Below the pieces are notes generated by a model, which searched no databases, was not told the origin of the DNA, and saw only the letters and a program-made list of their open reading frames with translations. A DNA stretch of 64,000 nucleotides from Pseudorhodobacter antarcticus (GTDB lineage: Bacteria; Pseudomonadota; Alphaproteobacteria; Rhodobacterales; Rhodobacteraceae), in the NCBI GenBank assembly GCA_945860375.1, contig CAMAQR010000004.1, positions 1 to 64,000 of the forward strand. The letters are read 5' to 3'. Numbering within the stretch: the stretch's first letter is position 1; each line of letters begins with the position of its first letter. Made by a program: the position numbers and the translations under genes. Below, one piece after another: positions 57,470 through 64,000 of the stretch.

Positions 57470-58075
57470 ATGACGGACAGAGACGGTATCTTTGCGGGCG
57501 ACGACCCGTTTGTGATTGCGCAGCGCTGGTTGGCCGAGGCGGTGGCCAGCGAGGTCAACGATCCCAACGCGATTGCTTTGTCGACGGTGGACGCGGACGG
57601 ATTGCCCAACGCCCGCATGGTGCTGCTGAAGGACATCGAGCCGGACGCGTTTGTGTTTTACACCAACTACGGATCGGCCAAGGCGCGCGAATTGGACGGC
57701 GCGGGCAAGGCGGCCTTTGTGATGCACTGGAAATCCTTGCGCCGACAGATCAGGGTGCGCGGGTTGGTCAGCCGCGAAGAGGGCGCGCCCGCTGATGCCT
57801 ATTACGCCAGCCGCAGCCTGAAATCCCGGCTTGGTGCTTGGGCCAGCCAGCAATCGCAGCCGTTGACATCGCGCACCTCGTTGATGGCCGAAGTGGCGAA
57901 GATCACCGTGACCCACGGGGTGAACCCAAAGCGTCCGCCGTTCTGGGGGGGCTTTCGCATTGTCCCTTTAGAGTTGGAGTTTTGGGCGGATGGCGCCTTC
58001 CGGTTGCATGATCGCTTCCGCTGGACTCGTACAACGGTAGAAAAAGCGTGGGAAATCAACCGACTAAACCCGTAA
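57470..58075 (+). CDS. pdxH: Pyridoxamine 5'-phosphate oxidase
   Basis: A 201-residue FMN enzyme making PLP from PNP/PMP. Conserved segments are [37 protein letters not shown] and [11 protein letters not shown]. The C-terminal signature [25 protein letters not shown] and the final RLNP are complete. The ATG at 57470 follows AAGGACAAAGGACAG. PLP serves the several aminotransferases and the decarboxylase in this window. Confidence 0.96.
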   Translation: MTDRDGIFAGDDPFVIAQRWLAEAVASEVNDPNAIALSTVDADGLPNARMVLLKDIEPDAFVFYTNYGSAKARELDGAGKAAFVMHWKSLRRQIRVRGLVSREEGAPADAYYASRSLKSRLGAWASQQSQPLTSRTSLMAEVAKITVTHGVNPKRPPFWGGFRIVPLELEFWADGAFRLHDRFRWTRTTVEKAWEINRLNP

Positions 58076-58192
58076 ATTTCGCGCTTCGTGAACAGAATTT
58101 TAAAAAAACAGGCAATAAATGCACTTGCAACGGACGCGGGATTGGCATCATGACTTGGACCGGGGGCTTTATCTGGGGAAACGGTCCTAGGC

Positions 58193-58720
58193 ATGAATGA
58201 TGATGAATTGGACGTGCAGATTTTGCACGGACGCGTGAAGTGGTTTGATCCGACCAAAGGGTTTGGGTTCATAGTGGTGGAAGGGTCTTCCGCCGACATT
58301 CTGTTGCACGCCAACGTGTTGCGGAACTATGGCCAAAGTTCTGTTGCGGATGGGGCCGGAATCACGGTGAAGGTGCAACAAACGCCCCGGGGCGTGCAAG
58401 CGGTTGAGGTCGTCAGGATCGAACCGCCGCCGGGCGGGGTTTTCCAGCTTGGCGAGGAAACCTTGATGGCGGCGCCAGAAGAATTGGCGGCTTTGTCCTT
58501 GGAACCTGCGCGTGTAAAATGGTTCGACAAGGGCAAGGGCTTTGGCTTTGCCAATGTCTTCGGTCGCGAGGAAGATGTGTTCGTGCATGTCGAGGTGCTG
58601 CGGCATTCCGGCTTTGCCGATCTCTCGGCGGGCGAGGCGGTGTGTTTGCGCATTGTAGATGGCAAACGTGGGCGTATGGCGGTACAGGTGTTGTCATGGG
58701 AAACTTCGGTCCGCGGCTGA
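58193..58720 (+). CDS. Protein with two cold-shock domains
   Basis: A 175-residue protein made of two CspA-like OB folds. The first, about 10-75, has GRVKWFDPTKGFGFIVVE, an RNP1-like motif, and DILLHANVL. The second, about 105-172, has ARVKWFDKGKGFGFANVF and DVFVHVEVLRHSGF. A Pro/Gly-rich linker joins them. It probably binds single-stranded RNA or DNA as an RNA chaperone or regulator. Tandem-domain Csps are common in alphaproteobacteria. The leader of over 100 bases before the ATG is AT-rich and could be a regulatory 5' UTR. It overlaps the DUF192 gene by 25 bases. Confidence 0.93.
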   Translation: MNDDELDVQILHGRVKWFDPTKGFGFIVVEGSSADILLHANVLRNYGQSSVADGAGITVKVQQTPRGVQAVEVVRIEPPPGGVFQLGEETLMAAPEELAALSLEPARVKWFDKGKGFGFANVFGREEDVFVHVEVLRHSGFADLSAGEAVCLRIVDGKRGRMAVQVLSWETSVRG

Positions 58721-59178
58721 TTGCAGTGCTTTTGGGTTTGGCTCCGGTTGGGGCCGCCCAAGCCGCCTGCGTGGACACGGCTGTCGAATTGCGCGGGCCG
58801 TCGGGCACGCAAAGATTCTCTGTCGACGTGGCCGATGACGTGGCCGAGCAAGCGCAGGGTCTGATGTTCCGCGAAAAGATGGCGACATCGGCGGGGATGC
58901 TGTTTGTGTTTCCCAAGCCCAAGCATGCGCAGTTCTGGATGCGCAATACGCTGATTCCCTTGGATATGATTTTCGCCGATGTGACCGGGCTGGTGACGCG
59001 GGTGCATGCGAATGCGATTCCACAGGACGAAACCGGCATTGACGGCGGCGAGGGCGTGGTTTTGGTGCTGGAAATCAACGGCGGCTTGGCCGCGCGTTTG
59101 GGAATCACCGAAGGCAGCCAGATGCGGCACCCATTGATTGCACAAAGCAGCGCCATTTGGCCCTGTTCGGGCGAGTAA
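58696..59178 (+). CDS. DUF192 exported protein
   Basis: A 160-residue protein with a signal peptide (LIAVLLGLAPVGAAQAA, cleavage after AQA) and a DUF192 domain: EQAQGLMFREKMATSAGMLF, AQFWMRNTLIPLDMIF and VLEINGGLAARLGI. It should be periplasmic. The family has no proven function. It starts inside the end of the cold-shock gene, suggesting cotranscription. Confidence 0.9.
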   Translation: MGNFGPRLIAVLLGLAPVGAAQAACVDTAVELRGPSGTQRFSVDVADDVAEQAQGLMFREKMATSAGMLFVFPKPKHAQFWMRNTLIPLDMIFADVTGLVTRVHANAIPQDETGIDGGEGVVLVLEINGGLAARLGITEGSQMRHPLIAQSSAIWPCSGE

Positions 59179-59220
59179 CGGCTTTTCATCGCCAACAAAG
59201 CAGCGTAAGACGCATTCAGT

Positions 59221-59297
<77 letters not shown>

Positions 59298-59361
59298 ATT
59301 TCCCAAAGTCTGGCATCTGGTGGCGGTTGCCCCATATATAGGGCCAGACGGGGGACCCTTC

Positions 59362-60747
59362 ATGCAGTTTTACAACTCTTACGCGCGCGATCTGCCGGGC
59401 AGTTACTTGCGGCTTGCGCCTGATGTGGCCCCGGCGCCAGAGCTGGTTGCGCTCAATCTGGATCTGGCGCGCGATCTGGGCTTGGGGGATTTGCCCGAAG
59501 CCGCTGCGTGGTTTTCGGGGGCCGTGGTGCCGCCCGGGGCTGATCCGATTGCGCTGGCCTATGCCGGGCATCAGTTTGGCGGGTTTTCGCCGCAACTGGG
59601 CGACGGGCGGGCGCATTTGCTGGGCGAATTTCTGGACCCCGCCGGCCGACGGTTCGATCTGCAACTGAAGGGCTCGGGCCGCACGCCGTTTTCGCGTGGT
59701 GGTGACGGCAAAGCTGCACTGGGCCCGATGCTGCGTGAATACCTGATTTCCGAGGCGATGCACGCGCTGGGTATCCCCACCACGCGGTCTTTGGCGGTGG
59801 TGGCAACGGGGGAAACCGTCTGGCGTGAGGCCGGTGGCTTGCCCGGAGCGGTGCTGGCGCGGGTGGCCAGCAGTCACATCCGGGTCGGAAGCTTTCAGTT
59901 CTTCCACGCGCGCGGCGAGGTGGAAAAACTGCGTGCCCTGATGAATTACACCATGGCGCGGCATTTTCCCGAACTGGCGCAAGAGGATGCCTTGGGCCTG
60001 TTCGAGGCGGTGACGCTGCGGCAAGCCCGGCTGATCGCGCAGTGGATGGGCGTCGGATTCGTCCACGGGGTGATGAACACCGATAACGTGGCGTTGTCGG
60101 GCGAGACGATCGACTACGGACCCTGCGCGTTCATGGACGCCTATGCGCCCGGTACGGTGTTTTCATCGATTGATCGCCAAGGCCGCTATGCCTACGCCAA
60201 TCAGCCGCTGATTCTGGGCTGGAATCTGGCGCGGTTGGCCGAGACCCTGTTGCCGTTCTTTGACCCCGATCCTGACCGGGCCGTTGATCTGGCCAACGCA
60301 GGGTTGGAGGCGGTTGCGGGGATTTACCGCCAGGAATGGCTGGCCGTGATGCGCGCCAAACTGGCGATGGACGGGGTCGATCCGGGCGACGGGGCGCTGA
60401 TTGACGATCTGTTGGCGCTGATGGCGGAGCAGGGCTCGGATTGGACTCTGACCTTCCGGGGGCTGGCGGATGCCGTGATGCCGGGGTTTGAGGAATGGCT
60501 GCCGCGCTGGCGGGCGCGGGCGCGCGCCGATGCCAAGCCAGCGTTGCTGGCAGCGAATCCCGCGATTATCCCGCGCAATCATCTGGTTGAGGCGGCGCTT
60601 ACCGCTGCCACCGCAGGCGATCTTGCACCGTTTCAGGCGTTGCTTGCCGCGATCACCGATCCGTTTTCGTCCGAGACAGGCCGCGAAGCCTATGCCCGGC
60701 CCGCGCCTGAGGCGTTTGGTGCCTATGTGACTTTCTGCGGCACGTGA
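59362..60747 (+). CDS. selO: Protein adenylyltransferase SelO (UPF0061/YdiU)
   Basis: A 461-residue pseudokinase that transfers AMP to Ser/Thr/Tyr of proteins in redox control. Characteristic segments are [59 protein letters not shown], and the metal-binding [12 protein letters not shown] with DYGPCAFMD. It is slightly shorter than E. coli YdiU (478). No selenocysteine codon is expected or seen in bacteria. The start is [12 protein letters not shown] (59362), 64 bases after the tRNA. Confidence 0.95.
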   Translation: MQFYNSYARDLPGSYLRLAPDVAPAPELVALNLDLARDLGLGDLPEAAAWFSGAVVPPGADPIALAYAGHQFGGFSPQLGDGRAHLLGEFLDPAGRRFDLQLKGSGRTPFSRGGDGKAALGPMLREYLISEAMHALGIPTTRSLAVVATGETVWREAGGLPGAVLARVASSHIRVGSFQFFHARGEVEKLRALMNYTMARHFPELAQEDALGLFEAVTLRQARLIAQWMGVGFVHGVMNTDNVALSGETIDYGPCAFMDAYAPGTVFSSIDRQGRYAYANQPLILGWNLARLAETLLPFFDPDPDRAVDLANAGLEAVAGIYRQEWLAVMRAKLAMDGVDPGDGALIDDLLALMAEQGSDWTLTFRGLADAVMPGFEEWLPRWRARARADAKPALLAANPAIIPRNHLVEAALTAATAGDLAPFQALLAAITDPFSSETGREAYARPAPEAFGAYVTFCGT

Positions 60748-60792
60748 GCGGCTGCAGTTGACGCAACCCCCCGGCGGGGGCAGGGTGGCGGC

Positions 60793-61353
60793 ATGAACCC
60801 ACGCTCTGACATTCACGACCGATTGGCCAGCAGTCTGCGCGATGCGCGCAAGGCGCGCGGGCTGAGCCTTGACGCGGTGGCCAAGCTGTCGGGCGTCAGC
60901 CGGTCGATGGTCAGCCAGATCGAGCGGGCCGAATCCTCGCCCACAGTGGCAACCCTGTGGAACCTGACCCAAGCGCTGCAGGTGGATTTCGCAGGGCTTT
61001 TGGAAGGCCGCACCGATCCGGGCATCGAGGTGATCCGCGCCGGTGCGGCTCCGGTGATCGGCGGACGCGGGGTTGGAGTTTCGATCCGCATCCTGTCGCC
61101 CGCCGACGCGGTGGGGGAACACGAGGTTTACGATTTGCGTCTGACAGCCGAGGGTTTGCTGGAAAGTGAGCCCCATTCTGCAGGCTGCCGCGAGCATTTG
61201 ACGGTGATCGAAGGGCAGGTTCGGGTGCAATCTGGCGATGAGGCGCAGGTGCTGGGGCCGGGTGACACTGCGCGCTATCCGGCTGACCGCCCGCATGCGA
61301 TTGCGGCGATGGGTGGCCCGGCGCGGGCACTTTTGATCGTTCAGGACAGTTGA
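60793..61353 (+). CDS. XRE-family regulator with cupin domain
   Basis: A 186-residue regulator with an N-terminal helix-turn-helix (RLASSLRDARKARGLSLDAV, KLSGVSRSMVSQIERAESSP) and a C-terminal cupin barrel (REHLTVIEGQVRVQSGD, LGPGDTARYPADRPHAIAA) that binds a small ligand. It lies directly upstream of kbl-tdh in the same direction, so it is a candidate regulator of threonine breakdown. This is inferred from position. Confidence 0.92.
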   Translation: MNPRSDIHDRLASSLRDARKARGLSLDAVAKLSGVSRSMVSQIERAESSPTVATLWNLTQALQVDFAGLLEGRTDPGIEVIRAGAAPVIGGRGVGVSIRILSPADAVGEHEVYDLRLTAEGLLESEPHSAGCREHLTVIEGQVRVQSGDEAQVLGPGDTARYPADRPHAIAAMGGPARALLIVQDS

Positions 61354-61365
61354 GGCGCGGGTGAA

Positions 61366-61427
61366 GGGGGGCTGTGCGCCCCCGTCCCTTTGGGACTCCC
61401 CCGCAGGATATTTGGACCAAGATGAAG
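61366..61427 (+). repeat. Dispersed GATATTT element, copy 9, with variable hairpin
   Basis: G/C hairpin GGGGGG-CTGTG-CGCCCCC, then a small hairpin GTCCC-TTT-GGGAC, then TCCCCCGCAGGATATTTGGA and CCAAGATGAAG. It lies 13 bp after the XRE-cupin stop and before the kbl promoter. Confidence 0.85.
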
Positions 61428-61431
61428 TGGA

Positions 61432-61488
61432 TTCCGTTTTAGCGGAAAATTATCCGTCATATTGACTTTGGTGCGGGGCCGTCACAAT
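61432..61488 (+). promoter_or_regulatory. Putative kbl-tdh promoter with palindrome
   Basis: A perfect inverted repeat TTCCG-N6-CGGAA (61432-61447) lies just upstream of TTGACT (61462-61467) and CACAAT/ACAATC (61483-61489), a weak -35/-10 pair. The palindrome is a candidate operator for the upstream XRE-cupin regulator. GGAGG follows at 61501, before the kbl ATG. Confidence 0.45.
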
Positions 61489-61515
61489 CTCCGCTCAGTT
61501 GGAGGAAATTCTGCC

Positions 61516-62706
61516 ATGACAGATGTTCGTTTTCTGGACCACCTGCGCGAAACGCTTGCAGGGATTGACGCCGAAGGCCTGATGAAACGCGAACGCCTGA
61601 TCACCGGGGCGCAGGGCGCGCGGGTGAGGGTGGCGGGGCGGTCGATGCTGAACCTGTGCGCCAACAATTATCTGGGGCTGGCCGATGATTCGCGCCTGAT
61701 CGCGGCGGCCAAGGCGGCGATGGACAGCCACGGCTTTGGCATGGCCTCGGTCCGGTTCATCTGCGGCACGCAGGATTTGCACCGCGCGTTGGAGGCCCGG
61801 ATCGCGGATTTTCTGGGACTGGAGGATTCCATCCTGTTCGCCGCCTGTTTCGATGCCAATGGCGGGCTGTTTGAGCCTCTTTTGGGTGAAAATGACGCGA
61901 TCATTTCGGACAGTCTGAACCATGCCTCCATCATTGACGGGGTAAGGTTATGCAAGGCCAAGCGGTATCGCTATGCCTCGGGCGATATGGCGGACCTGGA
62001 GGTGCAACTGCTGACGGCGGTGGGGGCTGGCGCGCGATTCATCATGATTGCCACCGATGGGGTGTTTTCCATGGACGGCACCTTGGCCAACCTGCCCGCG
62101 ATCACGGCGCTGGCCGAGAAATACGGTGCGATCACCATGGTGGATGATTGCCATGCGACCGGCTTCATGGGACCGCAGGGGCGCGGCTCACCCGCGCATG
62201 CCGGGGTGTCGGTGGACATTCTGACCGGGACGCTGGGCAAGGCCTTGGGCGGCGCTTTGGGTGGCTATATTGCCGGGCCGCAGGCAGTGATTGATCTTCT
62301 GCGTCAACGTGCGCGGCCCTATCTGTTTTCCAACGCGCTGCCGCCGGCGGTGGTGGGGGCGGCGCTGGCGGCGTTTGATATTGTCGAGGGTGCGGACGAT
62401 CTGCGCAAACAGCTGTTTTTCAATGCCGAATATTGGCGGGCGGGGTTGGAGTCTTTGGGCTTTCGGCTGTTGCCCGGGGAGCATCCGATCGTGCCGGTGA
62501 TGCTGGGCGATGCACCTTTGGCGCAGGCCTTCGCGCGGGCGCTTGATGCGCGCGGCGTGATGGTGTCGGCGTTTTTCTACCCCGTGGTGCCGCGGGGCGG
62601 GGCGCGCATTCGCACCCAGATGAATGCGGCGCTGACGATGGAGGATCTCGATTTCGCGCTGGAGGCCTTTGCATCGGCGGCCAAAGAAGTGAGGGCGATT
62701 CGATGA
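61516..62706 (+). CDS. kbl: 2-amino-3-ketobutyrate CoA ligase (glycine C-acetyltransferase)
   Basis: A 396-residue PLP enzyme of the alpha-oxoamine synthase family, cleaving 2-amino-3-oxobutyrate with CoA to glycine and acetyl-CoA. Landmarks are [47 protein letters not shown] and the PLP lysine in [16 protein letters not shown]. The ATG at 61516 has GGAGGAA upstream. tdh follows with a four-base overlap; together they degrade threonine to glycine. Confidence 0.97.
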   Translation: MTDVRFLDHLRETLAGIDAEGLMKRERLITGAQGARVRVAGRSMLNLCANNYLGLADDSRLIAAAKAAMDSHGFGMASVRFICGTQDLHRALEARIADFLGLEDSILFAACFDANGGLFEPLLGENDAIISDSLNHASIIDGVRLCKAKRYRYASGDMADLEVQLLTAVGAGARFIMIATDGVFSMDGTLANLPAITALAEKYGAITMVDDCHATGFMGPQGRGSPAHAGVSVDILTGTLGKALGGALGGYIAGPQAVIDLLRQRARPYLFSNALPPAVVGAALAAFDIVEGADDLRKQLFFNAEYWRAGLESLGFRLLPGEHPIVPVMLGDAPLAQAFARALDARGVMVSAFFYPVVPRGGARIRTQMNAALTMEDLDFALEAFASAAKEVRAIR

Positions 62707-63725
62707 AAGCTTTGGTGAAGGCGCGGGCCGAGGTTGGGCTGTGGATTCAGGATCGCCCACTGCCCGAGATTGGTCCCGAGGATGTGTTGATCAAGGTCCG
62801 CAAAACCGGGATTTGCGGCACAGATATCCACATTTGGAACTGGGACGACTGGGCCGCGCGCACGGTGCCTGTGGGGCTGATCACCGGACATGAGTTTGCC
62901 GGTGAAATCGTGGCGATGGGCGCGCAGGTTGAAGGGGTGTCGATCGGGCAGCGTTGCTCTGGTGAGGGGCATCTGATCGGCAAGCAAAGCCGCCAGTCCC
63001 GGGCGGGCAAGTTTCATCTCGACCCTGAAACGCGGGGGATCGGGGTGAATGAGCCCGGCGCCTTTGCCGAATATCTGCGCCTGCCTGCCTTCAACGTGGT
63101 GCCGCTGCCCGAAACGATTGACGACGAAATCGGCGCGATTCTCGATCCATTGGGCAATGCGGTTCACACGGCGTTAAGCTTTGATCTGGTGGGCGAGGAT
63201 GTGCTGATCACGGGTGCGGGCCCGATTGGCATCATGGCGGGGGCGGTGGCGCGGCATGTCGGCGCGCGCCATGTGGTGATCACGGATGTGAACCCGGCAC
63301 GGCTGGCACTGGCGGCACAGGTGGCCGATGTGGTGCCGGTGAATGTGGGGACGGAAGATCTGCGCGACGTGATGGCGCGGCTGAAAATCGTGCAAGGCTT
63401 TGATGTCGGCATGGAAATGTCAGGCAATCAGCGCGCCTTGGATCAGATGGTCGAGGCTTTGGTGATGGGTGGGCGCATCGCGATGCTGGGCATCCCGCCG
63501 GGAAAATCGCCTGTGGACTGGAGCCGGATCGTGTTCAAGGCCATCACCATCAAGGGCGTTTACGGGCGCGAGATCTTCGAGACCTGGTACAAGATGATCG
63601 CAATGCTTGAAAATGGGCTGGATGTGCGCAAGGTGATCACCCACCGGTTCAAGGTGGCAGATTACGAGGCCGGATTTGAGGTGATGCGGTCGGGCGCATC
63701 GGGTAAGGTTGTGTTGGAATGGTAG
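62703..63725 (+). CDS. tdh: L-threonine 3-dehydrogenase lacking the structural zinc cysteines
   Basis: A 340-residue medium-chain dehydrogenase oxidising threonine to 2-amino-3-oxobutyrate, the substrate of the preceding enzyme. The catalytic zinc site (Cys38 in [10 protein letters not shown], His63-Glu64 in GHEFAGE) and the NAD site ([12 protein letters not shown]) are intact. The four structural-zinc Cys found at 93, 96, 99 and 107 in the E. coli enzyme are Gly93, Ser96, Ser99 and Asp107 here, so the lobe must be stabilised in another way. Length otherwise equals the family. Confidence 0.95.
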   Translation: MKALVKARAEVGLWIQDRPLPEIGPEDVLIKVRKTGICGTDIHIWNWDDWAARTVPVGLITGHEFAGEIVAMGAQVEGVSIGQRCSGEGHLIGKQSRQSRAGKFHLDPETRGIGVNEPGAFAEYLRLPAFNVVPLPETIDDEIGAILDPLGNAVHTALSFDLVGEDVLITGAGPIGIMAGAVARHVGARHVVITDVNPARLALAAQVADVVPVNVGTEDLRDVMARLKIVQGFDVGMEMSGNQRALDQMVEALVMGGRIAMLGIPPGKSPVDWSRIVFKAITIKGVYGREIFETWYKMIAMLENGLDVRKVITHRFKVADYEAGFEVMRSGASGKVVLEW

Positions 63726-63735
63726 GGCAAAACTT

Positions 63736-63808
63736 GGAGGCGGGTATCGGAATCGAACCGATCTACATGGATTTGCAATCCAGCGCATAGCCTGCCTGCC
63801 CACCCGCC
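63736..63808 (-). tRNA. tRNA-Cys (GCA)
   Basis: The minus strand folds as a 73-nt tRNA with CCA: acceptor GGCGGGT paired with ACCCGCC, anticodon loop TTGCAAA giving GCA, T arm ATCGG-TTCGATT-CCGAT. The discriminator base is U, as expected for cysteine. Confidence 0.94.
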
Positions 63809-63968
63809 TCGAAGTTTGGGTTAGGTATACGATCGGGGGCGGGGGTTCAAGCCCTGCCGGGGGAAAATCAGTGCAATGATGGTGGGGCGGCGGATGGCGC
63901 GGCATTGGCCGCAGCCCATGGGCGTGACGCGGAGAACCGCGTCTAAGCCGATGAATTTTGGTGATTTT

Positions 63969-64000
63969 TGGAGCGGGCGAAGAGATTCGAACTCTCGACC
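63969..64000 (-). tRNA. tRNA-Gly, 3' part only (window edge)
   Basis: On the minus strand the last 32 bases are the 3' end of a tRNA: T arm GAGAG-TTCGAAT-CTCTT, acceptor strand CGCCCGC, discriminator U and CCA. Acceptor and discriminator fit tRNA-Gly. The anticodon lies outside the window, so the identity is provisional. Confidence 0.7.

Overview
The window is about 64 kb of GC-rich chromosome from an alphaproteobacterium, almost certainly of the Rhodobacteraceae/Paracoccaceae group (Rhodobacter, Gemmobacter, Tabrizicola-like). Supporting signs are the aerobic cobaltochelatase pair CobS/CobT, an SOS box of the alphaproteobacterial GTTC-N7-GTTC type in front of lexA, the split trpE / yibQ-like / trpGDC / moaC / moeA / lexA order that I recall from Rhodobacter, frequent 4-bp ATGA start/stop overlaps, and many GTG/TTG starts. 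Most genes are housekeeping. I saw no prophage, CRISPR array, secretion system or large metabolic island.

Left edge (1-400): the tail of an IS5-type transposase, an AT-rich stretch carrying an isolated tRNA T-arm sequence, then a tRNA with CAT anticodon. Region 0.5-5.3 kb: purM-purN, an HNH nuclease gene, rnd, a small lipoprotein and sufE. Region 5.3-10.8 kb (mostly minus strand): an M24 aminopeptidase P, cobT and cobS. A hicA-hicB toxin-antitoxin pair sits in the opposite orientation between cobT and cobS and is bracketed by two copies of the first codons of cobT. Region 11-18.7 kb: a Tat-exported MsrB, a methyltransferase plus glycosyltransferase pair, a J-domain protein, bolA, glcB, and an ArsR regulator with two SRPBCC/AHSA1 proteins. 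Region 18.7-26 kb: a DUF2256 protein coupled to a photolyase, a PACE efflux protein, pepN, a lytic transglycosylase lipoprotein and gatB.

Region 26-38.3 kb: DUF4177, a HisC-like aminotransferase, DUF1992, valS, an Lrp/AsnC regulator divergent from an ornithine/lysine decarboxylase, an orphan molybdenum hydroxylase large subunit, a DUF2235 hydrolase apparently starting at CTG, and N-carbamoylputrescine amidase. The decarboxylase and the amidase are two alternative routes to putrescine. Region 38.2-54 kb (mostly minus): a DUF1624 membrane protein, gltA, gltX, a broken comEC (plus strand), lexA, moeA, moaC, trpC, trpD, trpG, a divergent polysaccharide deacetylase (plus), trpE and a PpiD-like foldase. 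Region 54-64 kb: an aminotransferase, a xanthine phosphoribosyltransferase-like gene, a LysE exporter, fabI, pdxH, a double cold-shock protein, DUF192, tRNA-Pro, selO, an XRE-cupin regulator with kbl-tdh (threonine to glycine), tRNA-Cys and a truncated tRNA-Gly.

The most unusual features are not classical genes. First, a dispersed composite intergenic element of about nine copies consists of a GC-rich hairpin, sometimes a hairpin of variable sequence, and a conserved tail around GGATATTT...AAGATGAAG. Second, the hicAB insertion duplicates the cobT start. Third, comEC carries an apparent internal deletion and frameshift. Fourth, a G14 tract puts the end of the DUF2256 gene out of frame. All calls are from reading the sequence; no database search was run.
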